From: Streptomyces subrutilus
Lineage (GTDB): Bacteria > Actinomycetota > Actinomycetes > Streptomycetales > Streptomycetaceae
Direction: 5' to 3'
Length of the DNA: 64,000 nucleotides
NCBI RefSeq assembly: GCF_008704535.1
Contig: NZ_CP023701.1
Coordinates: 4,630,001 to 4,694,000 of the forward strand
Shown: one piece after another, positions 55,542-63,303 of the stretch
How the letters are laid out: every line of letters starts with the position of its first letter
Position numbering within the stretch: position 1 is the stretch's first letter
Position numbers and translations under genes: made by a program
Notes under the pieces: generated by a model
What the model was told of the DNA's origin: nothing
Databases searched by the model: none
What the model saw: the letters and a program-made list of their open reading frames with translations, nothing else

Positions 55542-57860
55542 GTGGCCGCGCAGAATGCCGCTGTCGACAGCACGGCGGATTCCGTCCGCGATCGGGAGAT
55601 CGCGGTCGAGCAGACGCATCTCGACCGGGTGTACCGACGCCTAGAGGAGAAGATCCACGAGGCCGAGTTCCTGATGAACGACGCCGCCAAGCGGGGCCAG
55701 GTCGGCACGCCCGGCGCCCTCGCCGAGCGCGACGCGCAGGTCTTCCGGGCCGGTATCCACCTGAACCGGTTGAACAACGAGTTCGAGGACTTCCTCTTCG
55801 GCCGTGTCGACCTGGTGCTCGGCAAGGACGGTGAGCGCGGGCCGGACGGCGCGTACACCTCCGTCGAGCCGGCCGAGGACGCGATCCGCGAGGACCTCAC
55901 GGCCGACATCGCCGAGACTCTGCACATCGGCCGCATCGGGGTCCTCGACTCCGACTACGCGCCGCTGGTCATCGACTGGCGCGCGCCGGCCGCCGCGCCG
56001 TTCTACCGTTCCACGCCCAAGGAGCCCGGCCGCGTGGTGCGCCGCCGCGTCATCCGCTCCAAGGGCCGCAAGGTGCTCGGCGTCGAGGACGACCTGATGC
56101 GCCCGGAGATCACCGCCTCGCTGGACGGGCGGGAGCTGCCCGTCATCGGCGACGGCGCCCTGATGGCCGCCCTCGGGCGGGCCCGTACGCACTCCATGCG
56201 GGACATCGTCTCCTCCATCCAGGCCGAACAGGACCTGGTCATCCGCGCCCCCGCCGCGTCCGTGGCCGAGGTCGCGGGCGGGCCGGGCACCGGCAAGACG
56301 GCCGTCGCCCTGCACCGCGCCGCCTACCTGCTCTACCAGGACCGGCGCCGCTACTCCGGCGGCATCCTGATCGTCTCCCCGACCCCGCTGCTGGTCGCGT
56401 ACACCGAGGGCGTGCTGCCCTCCCTCGGCGAGGAGGGACAGGTCGCCATCCGGGCGCTCGGCTCCCTGGTCGACGGCGCCGAGGCGACCACGTACGACGA
56501 ACCGGCCGTGGCCCGGATCAAGGGCTCCTCGCGGATGCTCAAGGTGCTCCGCAAGGCCGTCCGCGGGGCCCTGGAGCTCGGCGGCCCCGCCGGCGCGGCC
56601 CCCGACCGGCTGCGGGTGGTCGCCTTCGGGCGCCGCCAGGAGCTGGAGGCGCCCGAACTCGACCGCATCCGGCAGAACGTGCTCTCCGGCACCGCCCCCG
56701 TCAACCTGTTGCGCCCGCGCGCCCGCAAGCTGCTGCTGGACGCGCTCTACGCGAAGTCCGGCGGCTCCGGGCGGCACAGCGACCCGGAGCTGGCCGCCGA
56801 GCTGCGCTCCGCCTTCGACGAGGACATCTCCACCGAGGACGCGTTCACCGGCTTCCTCGACGCCTGGTGGCCCGAGCTGACCCCGCGCGCCGTGCTCGCC
56901 GCGATGGCCGACGAGCGCCGCCTCGGCCGCTGGTCGCGCCGGGACCTGAACCCGCGCGAGGTCCGCCGGCTGGCCCGCTCGCTGCGCCGCACCGGCCCCG
57001 ACGGCAAGGGTCCGCTGTCGGTGCACGACGTGGCGCTGCTGGACGAGCTGCACCTGCTGCTCGGCGCTCCGGCCCGGCCCAGGCGGCGGCGGGAGATGGA
57101 TCCGCTGGACCAGCTGAGCGGGCTGGAGGAGCTGATGCCGACCCGCGAGGAGACGCAGTGGGAGCGGGCCGAGCGGCTCGCGGCGGAGCGCACCGAGTAC
57201 GCGCACGTCATCGTCGACGAGGCCCAGGACCTGACGCCGATGCAGTGGCGGATGGTGGGCCGCCGCGGCCGGCACGGCACCTGGACGGTCGTCGGCGACC
57301 CGGCGCAGTCCTCCTGGACCGACCAGGAGGAGGCCGCCGCCGCGCGCGACGAGGCGCTGGGCTCGCGGCCGCGCCGGCGGTTCACGCTCACCGTGAACTA
57401 CCGCAACCCGGCCGAGGTCGCCGAAGTGGCCTCCCGGGTGCTGCGCCTGGCCATGCCCGGCATGGAGCCGCCGACGGCGGTGCGCTCGACCGGTCTGCGG
57501 CCGCGATTCACGGCGGCGGCGGGGGACCTGGGCGCGGCGGTCCGCGCGGAGGCCCGGCGGCTGCTGGAGCAGGTGGACGGCACGGTCGGCGTGGTCGTGG
57601 CCATGGACCGGCGCGCGGAGGCCGCGGGCTGGCTCGCGGACCTGGGCGAGCGGGCGGTGGCGCTGGGCAGCCTGGAGGCCAAGGGCCTGGAGTACGACGC
57701 CACGGTGGTGGTCTCGCCCGCGGAGATCGCGGACGAGTCCCCGGCGGGCCTGCGGGTGCTGTACGTGGCGCTGACGCGTGCGACGCAGCAGCTCACCGTG
57801 GTCGCGACCGAGCGGGACGAGCCGGACGCGGACGGGGTGCCGGCGCTGCTGCTGCCGTAG
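55542..57860 (+). CDS. HelD-family RNA polymerase-recycling ATPase (UvrD-like)
   Basis: About 772 aa. The N-terminal coiled coil (HLDRVYRRLEEKIHEAEFLMNDAAKRG) is the HelD arm that enters the RNA polymerase secondary channel. The helicase core has Walker A EVAGGPGTGKTAVALHRAAY (K252), Walker B IVDEAQDLTPMQWRM, and late motifs LTVNYRNPAEVAEV and VLYVALTRATQQL. Actinobacterial HelD pulls stalled RNA polymerase off DNA, and the HelR subgroup also displaces rifampicin. The GTG at 55542 follows AAGGGGG; a TTG at 55539 or 55506 is possible. I see no clear rifamycin-associated element in the short upstream gap, so this is better called HelD-family than HelR. Confidence 0.9.
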   Translation: MAAQNAAVDSTADSVRDREIAVEQTHLDRVYRRLEEKIHEAEFLMNDAAKRGQVGTPGALAERDAQVFRAGIHLNRLNNEFEDFLFGRVDLVLGKDGERGPDGAYTSVEPAEDAIREDLTADIAETLHIGRIGVLDSDYAPLVIDWRAPAAAPFYRSTPKEPGRVVRRRVIRSKGRKVLGVEDDLMRPEITASLDGRELPVIGDGALMAALGRARTHSMRDIVSSIQAEQDLVIRAPAASVAEVAGGPGTGKTAVALHRAAYLLYQDRRRYSGGILIVSPTPLLVAYTEGVLPSLGEEGQVAIRALGSLVDGAEATTYDEPAVARIKGSSRMLKVLRKAVRGALELGGPAGAAPDRLRVVAFGRRQELEAPELDRIRQNVLSGTAPVNLLRPRARKLLLDALYAKSGGSGRHSDPELAAELRSAFDEDISTEDAFTGFLDAWWPELTPRAVLAAMADERRLGRWSRRDLNPREVRRLARSLRRTGPDGKGPLSVHDVALLDELHLLLGAPARPRRRREMDPLDQLSGLEELMPTREETQWERAERLAAERTEYAHVIVDEAQDLTPMQWRMVGRRGRHGTWTVVGDPAQSSWTDQEEAAAARDEALGSRPRRRFTLTVNYRNPAEVAEVASRVLRLAMPGMEPPTAVRSTGLRPRFTAAAGDLGAAVRAEARRLLEQVDGTVGVVVAMDRRAEAAGWLADLGERAVALGSLEAKGLEYDATVVVSPAEIADESPAGLRVLYVALTRATQQLTVVATERDEPDADGVPALLLP

Positions 57861-57943
57861 CCGTACGGCCGGATGGTCGGCAGCCGTGAGCGTGGTCCCG
57901 CAAGAGGCGCCCGGGAGGGGGATCATTTCGGGCGATCCTTTGT

Positions 57944-58113
57944 TAGCCTGGTGTACGGCACCGACTCGATCCAAGCCCCCGGGCCCAACCTTCGTCGCCT
58001 AGAGCGACCACTTGCCGCGAGGCGAGCATGGCGGGTCGGTGTCGTAAGCGTCGCACCGTCAGAGGTGCAAACAGGTCCGCGCCCCCCACTCCGTGGGGGG
58101 CGCGGACCTGTTT
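57944..58113 (+). ncRNA. Candidate small RNA with own promoter and terminator
   Basis: TAGCCT (57944-57949) is a good -10 element, and a perfect 21-bp terminator hairpin ends at 58113 in TTT. Between them lie about 120 nt with no convincing gene. A GTG at 57951 opens a 56-codon frame (to 58121), but it starts too close to the -10 to be leaderless with normal spacing and runs through the terminator stem. I recall S. coelicolor small RNAs reported near the equivalent gene (SCO2952) but cannot verify this. Bounds are approximate. Confidence 0.5.
58069..58113 (+). terminator. Strong terminator hairpin between helD-like gene and malic enzyme
   Basis: A perfect 21-bp stem (58069-58089 with 58093-58113) with a three-base loop starts AAACAGGTCC and ends GGACCTGTTT. 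It is over 200 bp beyond the helicase stop, which suggests that it ends a separate short transcript. Confidence 0.9.
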
Positions 58114-58295
58114 CGTATTAACCCACCATTCCGCCGGCCCCGGTTATCTCGTATGGTGGAAGTGTCTTTCCGAAATTTGTGGCTGGTTACCTTGTACCGG
58201 CTGGTAGGTGGGACGATCGGACAACACAGGTCCAGCCACGCCTGCCGTGCGGCCCTGTGTGTACAGCGAACCAGGGACAGAAGAGGAACACGGCC

Positions 58296-59699
58296 ATGGC
58301 AACGGCGCCCAGCGTCTCGTATTCGATGACGGTCCGCCTGGAAGTGCCCGCGAGCGGAACCGCGGTCTCCCAGCTCACCACCGCCGTGGAGTCCTCCGGA
58401 GGCTCGGTCACCGGCCTCGACGTGACCGCTTCCGGCCACGAGAAGCTCCGTATCGACGTCACCATCGCCGCGACCTCCACCGCGCACGCCGACGAGATCG
58501 TCGAGAAGCTGCGGGGCATCGAGGGCGTCAGCCTCGGCAAGGTCTCCGACCGCACCTTCCTGATGCACCTCGGCGGCAAGATCGAGATGGCGTCCAAGCA
58601 CCCCATCCGCAACCGTGACGACCTCTCGATGATCTACACCCCGGGCGTGGCCCGCGTGTGCATGGCCATCGCGGAGAACCCCGAGGACGCCCGGCGCCTG
58701 ACCATCAAGCGCAACTCCGTCGCAGTCGTGACGGACGGCTCCGCCGTGCTGGGCCTGGGCAACATCGGCCCGATGGCCGCGCTGCCCGTCATGGAGGGCA
58801 AGGCCGCCCTCTTCAAGCGCTTCGCCGGCATCGACGCGTGGCCGATCTGCCTCGACACCCAGGACAGCGACGAGATCGTGGCGATCGTCAAGGCCATCGC
58901 CCCGGGCTTCGCCGGCATCAACCTGGAGGACATCTCCGCGCCGCGCTGCTTCGAGATCGAGGCCCGCCTGCGCGAGGCCCTCGACATCCCCGTCTTCCAC
59001 GACGACCAGCACGGCACGGCGATCGTCGTGCTCGCCGCCCTCACCAATGCACTGCGCGTCGTGGGCAAGGCAGTTGGCGACGTCAAGGTCGTCATGTCGG
59101 GCGCCGGCGCGGCCGGTACGGCCATCCTCAAGCTGCTCCTCGCGGCCGGGGTGAAGAACGCCGTCAGCGCCGACATCCACGGCGTCGTGCACGCGGGCCG
59201 CCCCGACCTCGTCGACGCGGCCGCGGACTCCCCGCTGCGCTGGATCGCCGACAACACCAACCCCGAGGGCTACACGGGCACGCTGAAGGAGGCCGTGGTC
59301 GGCGCGGACGTCTTCATCGGCGTCTCGGCCCCGAACGTGCTCTCCGGCGAGGACGTCGCCGCCATGGCCGAGGGCGCCATCGTGTTCGCGCTCGCGAACC
59401 CGGACCCCGAGGTGGACCCGGCCGTCGCCCGCCAGACCGCCGCCGTCGTCGCCACCGGCCGCTCGGACTTCCCGAACCAGATCAACAACGTGCTGGTCTT
59501 CCCCGGCGTCTTCCGCGGCCTGCTCGACGCCCAGTCGCGCACGGTCAACACCGACATGATGCTGGCCGCCGCCGCCGCGCTGGCCGACGTGGTCGGCGAG
59601 GACGAGCTGAACGCGAACTACATCATCCCCTCCGTCTTCAACGACAAGGTCGCCGGAGCCGTGGCCGGAGCCGTCCGCAAGGCCGCCTCGGGGGCGTGA
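58296..59699 (+). CDS. NAD-dependent malic enzyme (malate dehydrogenase, decarboxylating) with N-terminal ACT domain
   Basis: A protein of 467 aa. The N-terminal ACT domain is at 5-85 (SYSMTVRLEVPASGTAVSQL). The malic domain has MIYTPGVARVCMAIAENP, TDGSAVLGLGNIGP and the metal-binding region INLEDISAPRCFEIEARLRE, then VFHDDQHGTAIVVLAAL. The NAD domain has VVMSGAGAAGTAILKLLLAAGV. It converts malate to pyruvate and CO2, and the ACT domain may sense an amino acid. The ATG at 58296 has AAGAGGAA upstream. The 435-bp gap before it holds the candidate sRNA and then this gene's own promoter. Confidence 0.95.
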   Translation: MATAPSVSYSMTVRLEVPASGTAVSQLTTAVESSGGSVTGLDVTASGHEKLRIDVTIAATSTAHADEIVEKLRGIEGVSLGKVSDRTFLMHLGGKIEMASKHPIRNRDDLSMIYTPGVARVCMAIAENPEDARRLTIKRNSVAVVTDGSAVLGLGNIGPMAALPVMEGKAALFKRFAGIDAWPICLDTQDSDEIVAIVKAIAPGFAGINLEDISAPRCFEIEARLREALDIPVFHDDQHGTAIVVLAALTNALRVVGKAVGDVKVVMSGAGAAGTAILKLLLAAGVKNAVSADIHGVVHAGRPDLVDAAADSPLRWIADNTNPEGYTGTLKEAVVGADVFIGVSAPNVLSGEDVAAMAEGAIVFALANPDPEVDPAVARQTAAVVATGRSDFPNQINNVLVFPGVFRGLLDAQSRTVNTDMMLAAAAALADVVGEDELNANYIIPSVFNDKVAGAVAGAVRKAASGA

Positions 59700-60030
59700 C
59701 GGCCGCTGTGACCGCCCTCACGGGCCACCGCTTCCGGCGCGTCGCGAGATGCGGGCCCGGCGGGGCGCCTCTAGGGTTGCGGGGATGCCCGCGTGGTCCG
59801 CGGTCCGCATCCACCGAGGGCGGACGGAGCGTCACCGCGGCGTGACTGTGGCGCTTTTCGTGTGACCCCGGCGGGTGCCGGATTGGCTTTCCCGCCGCTG
59901 GTGGGGGCAGGATGCGTAACCGGGCGAGAGGGTCTGACGTTCAGACCCGGGTCCGGGGACTGTCCGAGGGCCCTGGCAGCATCGGCTTCGATCTCACGCC
60001 TCTAAGGCAAGTTGAACACGGGAGTACAAC
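59700..60030. other. Upstream region of hup with a palindrome
   Basis: 331 bp with no gene. It holds GGGTCTGA-CGT-TCAGACCC (59930-59948), a perfect 8-bp dyad about 85 bp before the HU start. Candidate promoter parts are TTGGCT (59884) and a less GC-rich patch around 59911-59919. The long gap fits a strongly regulated nucleoid protein gene. Confidence 0.5.
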
Positions 60031-60312
60031 ATGAACCGCAGTGAGCTGGTGGCCGCTCTGTCCGAGCGCGCCGAGGTGACCCGCAAGGACGCCGACGCCG
60101 TTCTGGCCGCGCTCGCCGAGACCGTTGGCGAGATCGTCGCCAAGGGCGACGAGAAGGTCACGATCCCCGGCTTCCTGACCTTCGAGCGCACCCACCGTGC
60201 CGCTCGCACCGCGCGCAACCCGCAGACCGGCGACCCCATCCAGATCCCGGCCGGCTACAGCGTGAAGGTCTCCGCGGGCTCCAAGCTCAAGGAAGCCGCC
60301 AAGGGCAAGTAG
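60031..60312 (+). CDS. hup: HU-family DNA-binding protein
   Basis: A protein of 93 aa, the short HU form: MNRSELVAALSERAEVTRKDADAVLAAL, then KVTIPGFLTFERTHRAARTARNPQTG (the DNA-binding beta arm with the conserved RNPQTG) and a short Lys end. It lacks the long Lys/Ala tail of the other Streptomyces HU (HupS), so it is the HupA-type protein that dominates during vegetative growth. The ATG has GGGAG eight bases upstream. Confidence 0.97.
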   Translation: MNRSELVAALSERAEVTRKDADAVLAALAETVGEIVAKGDEKVTIPGFLTFERTHRAARTARNPQTGDPIQIPAGYSVKVSAGSKLKEAAKGK

Positions 60313-60369
60313 CACCGCCCTTGTGCCGAGGGCCGCGCAGGCCCCCGGGACGGCAGTAGTACGTAGAAC

Positions 60370-60411
60370 GCCGAAGGGCGGCCACCCCGGGAGGGTGAGC
60401 CGCCCTTCGGC
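60370..60411 (+). terminator. hup terminator
   Basis: GCCGAAGGGCGG (60370-60381) pairs with CCGCCCTTCGGC (60400-60411), with an inner stem-forming loop, 58 bp after the hup stop. Confidence 0.8.
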
Positions 60412-60610
60412 CTGTCCGGGGGCGGTCCGGCCGGTTTCCGCCCCGCCGGGAGCGGCCCCGCCCCCGGCAGGGCGCCCTCCGGGGGCGCTCCGCGGCCCGC
60501 GGGCCGCCCGTGGCCGGTTCCGGGCCCCGGGGCCGCGGGGGAGCCCGCCGGGCTCCCGGACGGGCTCCCGGGCCCCGTGCGCGCCGCCGCGTCCGGCCGG
60601 CCCCCCCGGG
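60412..60610. other. Extremely GC-rich gap, no gene seen
   Basis: About 200 bp with runs of C and G between the hup terminator and the murA terminator. No ribosome site, RNA gene or clear repeat unit is visible. It appears to be spacer between convergent genes. Confidence 0.5.
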
Positions 60611-60661
60611 GCACGACGGAGCCCGCCGGCCCCGTGCGGGGGCCGGCGGGCTCCGTCGTGC
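60611..60661. terminator. murA terminator (23-bp perfect stem)
   Basis: GCACGACGGAGCCCGCCGGC and three more bases (60611-60633) pair perfectly with 60639-60661 across the loop GTGCG. It lies 13 bp beyond the murA stop on the minus strand. Confidence 0.88.
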
Positions 60662-60674
60662 GGCCGGGAGCGGC

Positions 60675-62021
60675 TCAGACCAGGTCGCCGCCGGGCAGCT
60701 CGACCTTCGCGCCGAGCTCCACGAGCTTCTCCATGAAGTTCTCGTAGCCGCGGTTGATCAGGTCGATGCCGTGGACCCGCGAGGTGCCCTCGGCCGCCAG
60801 CGCCGCGATCAGGTACGAGAAGCCGCCGCGCAGGTCGGGGATGACCAGGTCGGCGCCCTGCAGCTTGGTGGGGCCGGAGACCACCGCCGAGTGCAGGAAG
60901 TTGCGCTGGCCGAAGCGGCAGGCCGAGCCGCCCAGGCACTCGCGGTACAGCTGGATGTGCGCACCCATCTGGTTGAGCGCGGAGGTGAAGCCCAGGCGGG
61001 ACTCGTAGACCGTCTCGTGGACGATCGAGAGGCCGGAGGCCTGCGTCAGCGCCACGACCAGCGGCTGCTGCCAGTCGGTCTGGAAGCCGGGGTGCACGTC
61101 CGTCTCCAGCGCGATGGCCTTGAGCGGGCCGCCCGGGTGCCAGAAGCGGATGCCCTCGTCGTCGATCTCGAAGGCGCCGCCGACGCGGCGGTAGGTGTTC
61201 AGGAAGGTCATCATCGAGCGCTGCTGGGCGCCGCGCACGTAGATGTTGCCGCCGGTCGCCAGGGCCGCCGAAGCCCAGGAGGCGGCCTCCAGGCGGTCCG
61301 GCAGCGCCTTGTGGTTGTAGCCGCTCAGACGGTCCACACCGGTGATCCGGATGGTCCGGTCGGTGTCGACGGAGATGATCGCGCCCATCTTCTGCAGGAC
61401 GCAGATGAGGTCCTCGATCTCCGGCTCGACCGCCGCGTTGCTCAGCTCGGTGACGCCCTCGGCCAGGACGGCCGTCAGCAGCACCTGTTCGGTCGAACCG
61501 ACCGAGGGGTAGGGCAGACGGATCTTGGTGCCGCGCAGGCGCTGCGGCGCCTCCAGGTACTGGCCGCCCTCGCGCTTCTCGATGGTCGCGCCGAACTGGC
61601 GGAGCACGTCGAAGTGGAAGTCGATCGGCCGGCCGCCGATGTCGCAGCCGCCCAGGCCCGGGATGAAGGCGTGGCCGAGCCGGTGCAGCAGCGGGCCGCA
61701 GAAGAGGATCGGGATGCGCGACGAGCCCGCGTGGGCGTCGATGTCGGCGACGTTCGCGCTCTCGACGTGCGTCGGGTCGAGCACCAGCTCGCCCGGCTCC
61801 TCGCCGGGACGCACCGTCACCCCGTGCAGCTGGAGCAGCCCGCGCACGACCCGCACGTCACGGATGTCGGGAACGTTGCGCAGCCTGCTGGGTTCGCTGC
61901 CGAGCAGCGCGGCGACCATGGCCTTGGGCACGAGGTTCTTCGCACCGCGGACACGGATCTCGCCCTCGAGCGGCGTGCCGCCGTGGACAAGCAGTACATC
62001 GTCACTGACTGTGCCGGTCAT
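60675..62021 (-). CDS. murA: UDP-N-acetylglucosamine 1-carboxyvinyltransferase MurA
   Basis: A protein of 448 aa that makes the first committed step of peptidoglycan synthesis by adding enolpyruvate to UDP-GlcNAc. The N-terminus is LLVHGGTPLEGEIRVRGAKN, which holds the active-site Lys-Asn (K22-N23 in E. coli numbering). The catalytic Cys is C126 in PGLGGCDIGGRP. Because Cys and not Asp is present, this enzyme should be fosfomycin-sensitive, unlike mycobacterial MurA. The late region is ALAAEGTSRVHGIDLINRGYENF. The ATG at 62021 gives MTGTVSDDVLLVHGG. Confidence 0.97.
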   Translation of the reverse strand: MTGTVSDDVLLVHGGTPLEGEIRVRGAKNLVPKAMVAALLGSEPSRLRNVPDIRDVRVVRGLLQLHGVTVRPGEEPGELVLDPTHVESANVADIDAHAGSSRIPILFCGPLLHRLGHAFIPGLGGCDIGGRPIDFHFDVLRQFGATIEKREGGQYLEAPQRLRGTKIRLPYPSVGSTEQVLLTAVLAEGVTELSNAAVEPEIEDLICVLQKMGAIISVDTDRTIRITGVDRLSGYNHKALPDRLEAASWASAALATGGNIYVRGAQQRSMMTFLNTYRRVGGAFEIDDEGIRFWHPGGPLKAIALETDVHPGFQTDWQQPLVVALTQASGLSIVHETVYESRLGFTSALNQMGAHIQLYRECLGGSACRFGQRNFLHSAVVSGPTKLQGADLVIPDLRGGFSYLIAALAAEGTSRVHGIDLINRGYENFMEKLVELGAKVELPGGDLV

Positions 62022-62283
62022 GAATCTCGCGTTCCGGGAGGGGTGGGCAGGGGGCCAGGGAAAAGAGTAAGGGCCTCCACCCCCGTGTTCGCATGGCTGA
62101 CGCGCCCGTAGGACTGTCATGAATTCGGCACAACACCCTCCGTATCCACCCCATGGCGGAGTGTCGCGTTCCGCCCCGGCCCGGCGCACGCCCCCCGTCC
62201 TGCCGCCGGGCGCCCTGAGCTGCGCGTGATCGGATCTCGCCGCCCGCGTCCCCCGCGGCGCGAATGTGCGAGACCATGTCGGC

Positions 62284-62844
62284 ATGACCGAGGTGTCCTC
62301 CCTCACAGGGCGGTTGCTCGTGGCCACCCCCGCCCTCGCGGACCCGAATTTCGACCGCGCGGTGGTGCTGCTGCTCGACCACGACGAGCAGGGCTCCCTC
62401 GGCGTCGTCCTCAACCGGCCGACGCCCGTGGGCGTCGGCGACGTCCTGCTGTCCTGGGCGCCGCTGGCCGGTGATCCCGGCGTGGTCTTCCAGGGCGGGC
62501 CGGTGGCGCTGGACTCGGCGCTGGGGGTGGCGGTCATTCCGGGTGAGGAGGGCCCGCTCGGCTGGCGCCGGGTGCACGGGGCCATCGGGCTGGTCGACCT
62601 GGAGGCGCCGCCCGAACTGCTCGCCGCCGCCCTCGGATCGCTGCGCATCTTCGCCGGCTACTCCGGATGGGGGCCCGGCCAGCTGGAGCGGGAACTGGGC
62701 GAGGGGGCCTGGTACGTGGTCGATTCGGAGCCCGGCGACGTCTCCTTCCCCGACCCGGAGCGGCTCTGGCGGGCGGTGCTGCGCCGCCAGCGCGGCGAGC
62801 TCGCCATGGTCGCCACCTATCCGGACGACCCGTCGCTGAACTGA
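62284..62844 (+). CDS. YqgE/AlgH family protein
   Basis: A protein of 186 aa of the UPF0301 family: LTGRLLVATPALADPNFDRAVVLLLDHDEQGSLGVVLNRPT, VFQGGPV, then GYSGWGPGQLERELGEGAWYVV. The family is widespread; AlgH affects alginate production in Pseudomonas, but the molecular role is not settled. The ATG at 62284 gives the family N-terminus. It is followed 29 bp later by a DUF3039 gene. Confidence 0.92.
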   Translation: MTEVSSLTGRLLVATPALADPNFDRAVVLLLDHDEQGSLGVVLNRPTPVGVGDVLLSWAPLAGDPGVVFQGGPVALDSALGVAVIPGEEGPLGWRRVHGAIGLVDLEAPPELLAAALGSLRIFAGYSGWGPGQLERELGEGAWYVVDSEPGDVSFPDPERLWRAVLRRQRGELAMVATYPDDPSLN

Positions 62845-62873
62845 CCCGGGCGGCGTTCAGTACCCTGGGTTGC

Positions 62874-63158
62874 ATGAGCACTCTTGAGCCCGAGCGCGGG
62901 ACTGGCACGGGGACCCTCGTAGAGCCGACGCCGCAGGTGTCGCACGGTGACGGCGACCACGAGCGCTTCGCCCACTACGTCCAGAAGGACAAGATCATGG
63001 CGAGCGCGCTCGACGGGACCCCCGTCGTCGCGCTCTGCGGCAAGGTCTGGGTACCGGGCCGGGACCCGAAGAAGTACCCGGTCTGCCCCATGTGCAAGGA
63101 GATCTACGAGTCCATGGGCCCCGGTGGGGACAAGGACAAGGGCGGCAAGGACAAGTAG
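62874..63158 (+). CDS. DUF3039 domain-containing protein
   Basis: A protein of 94 aa typical of actinobacteria. The conserved part is HERFAHYVQKDKIMASALDGTPVVALCGKVWVP, then KYPVCPMCKEIYESM. Three Cys (ALCGK and CPMC) and the His near residue 29 could bind zinc. A Gly/Lys/Asp-rich tail ends the protein. TACCCT (62861-62866) seven bases before the ATG suggests a leaderless transcript. Function unknown. Confidence 0.88.
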   Translation: MSTLEPERGTGTGTLVEPTPQVSHGDGDHERFAHYVQKDKIMASALDGTPVVALCGKVWVPGRDPKKYPVCPMCKEIYESMGPGGDKDKGGKDK

Positions 63159-63179
63159 TCCGCCCGTAGCGGCAGTACC

Positions 63180-63221
63180 GAAGGCCCCCGGGGTGCGCTC
63201 AGGCGTACCCCGGGGGCCTTC
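63180..63221 (+). terminator. Terminator after DUF3039 gene
   Basis: AAGGCCCCCGGGGT (63181-63194) pairs perfectly with ACCCCGGGGGCCTT (63207-63220), extended by one G:C pair, 21 bp after the stop. Confidence 0.85.
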
Positions 63222-63235
63222 GGCGTACTAGGGTC

Positions 63236-63271
63236 TGCGCAACGAGCACTCTGTGGAACGGGCGTTGCGCA
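63236..63271. promoter_or_regulatory. Inverted repeat at the hexosaminidase promoter
   Basis: TGCGCAACG (63236-63244) and CGTTGCGCA (63263-63271) are perfect inverted 9-mers with an 18-bp centre. TAGGGT (63229-63234), a possible -10, lies just before the first arm, so a bound regulator would cover the transcription start. It does not match the DasR site known from GlcNAc genes. Confidence 0.45.
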
Positions 63272-63303
63272 GGGTGCAACTGGCTGCTGCGAAGGGCTGA
63301 CGC

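Noticed and set aside
57951..58121. A 56-codon GTG frame as a protein gene
   Set aside because: It has no ribosome site, sits one base after the -10 element and its 3' end is the terminator stem. An RNA product is more likely, though a small protein is not excluded.
63236..63271. DasR binding site at the GH20 gene
   Set aside because: The inverted repeat TGCGCAACG/CGTTGCGCA does not resemble the A-C-T-G-G-T-C-T-A-G-A-C-C-A-G-T type DasR site.
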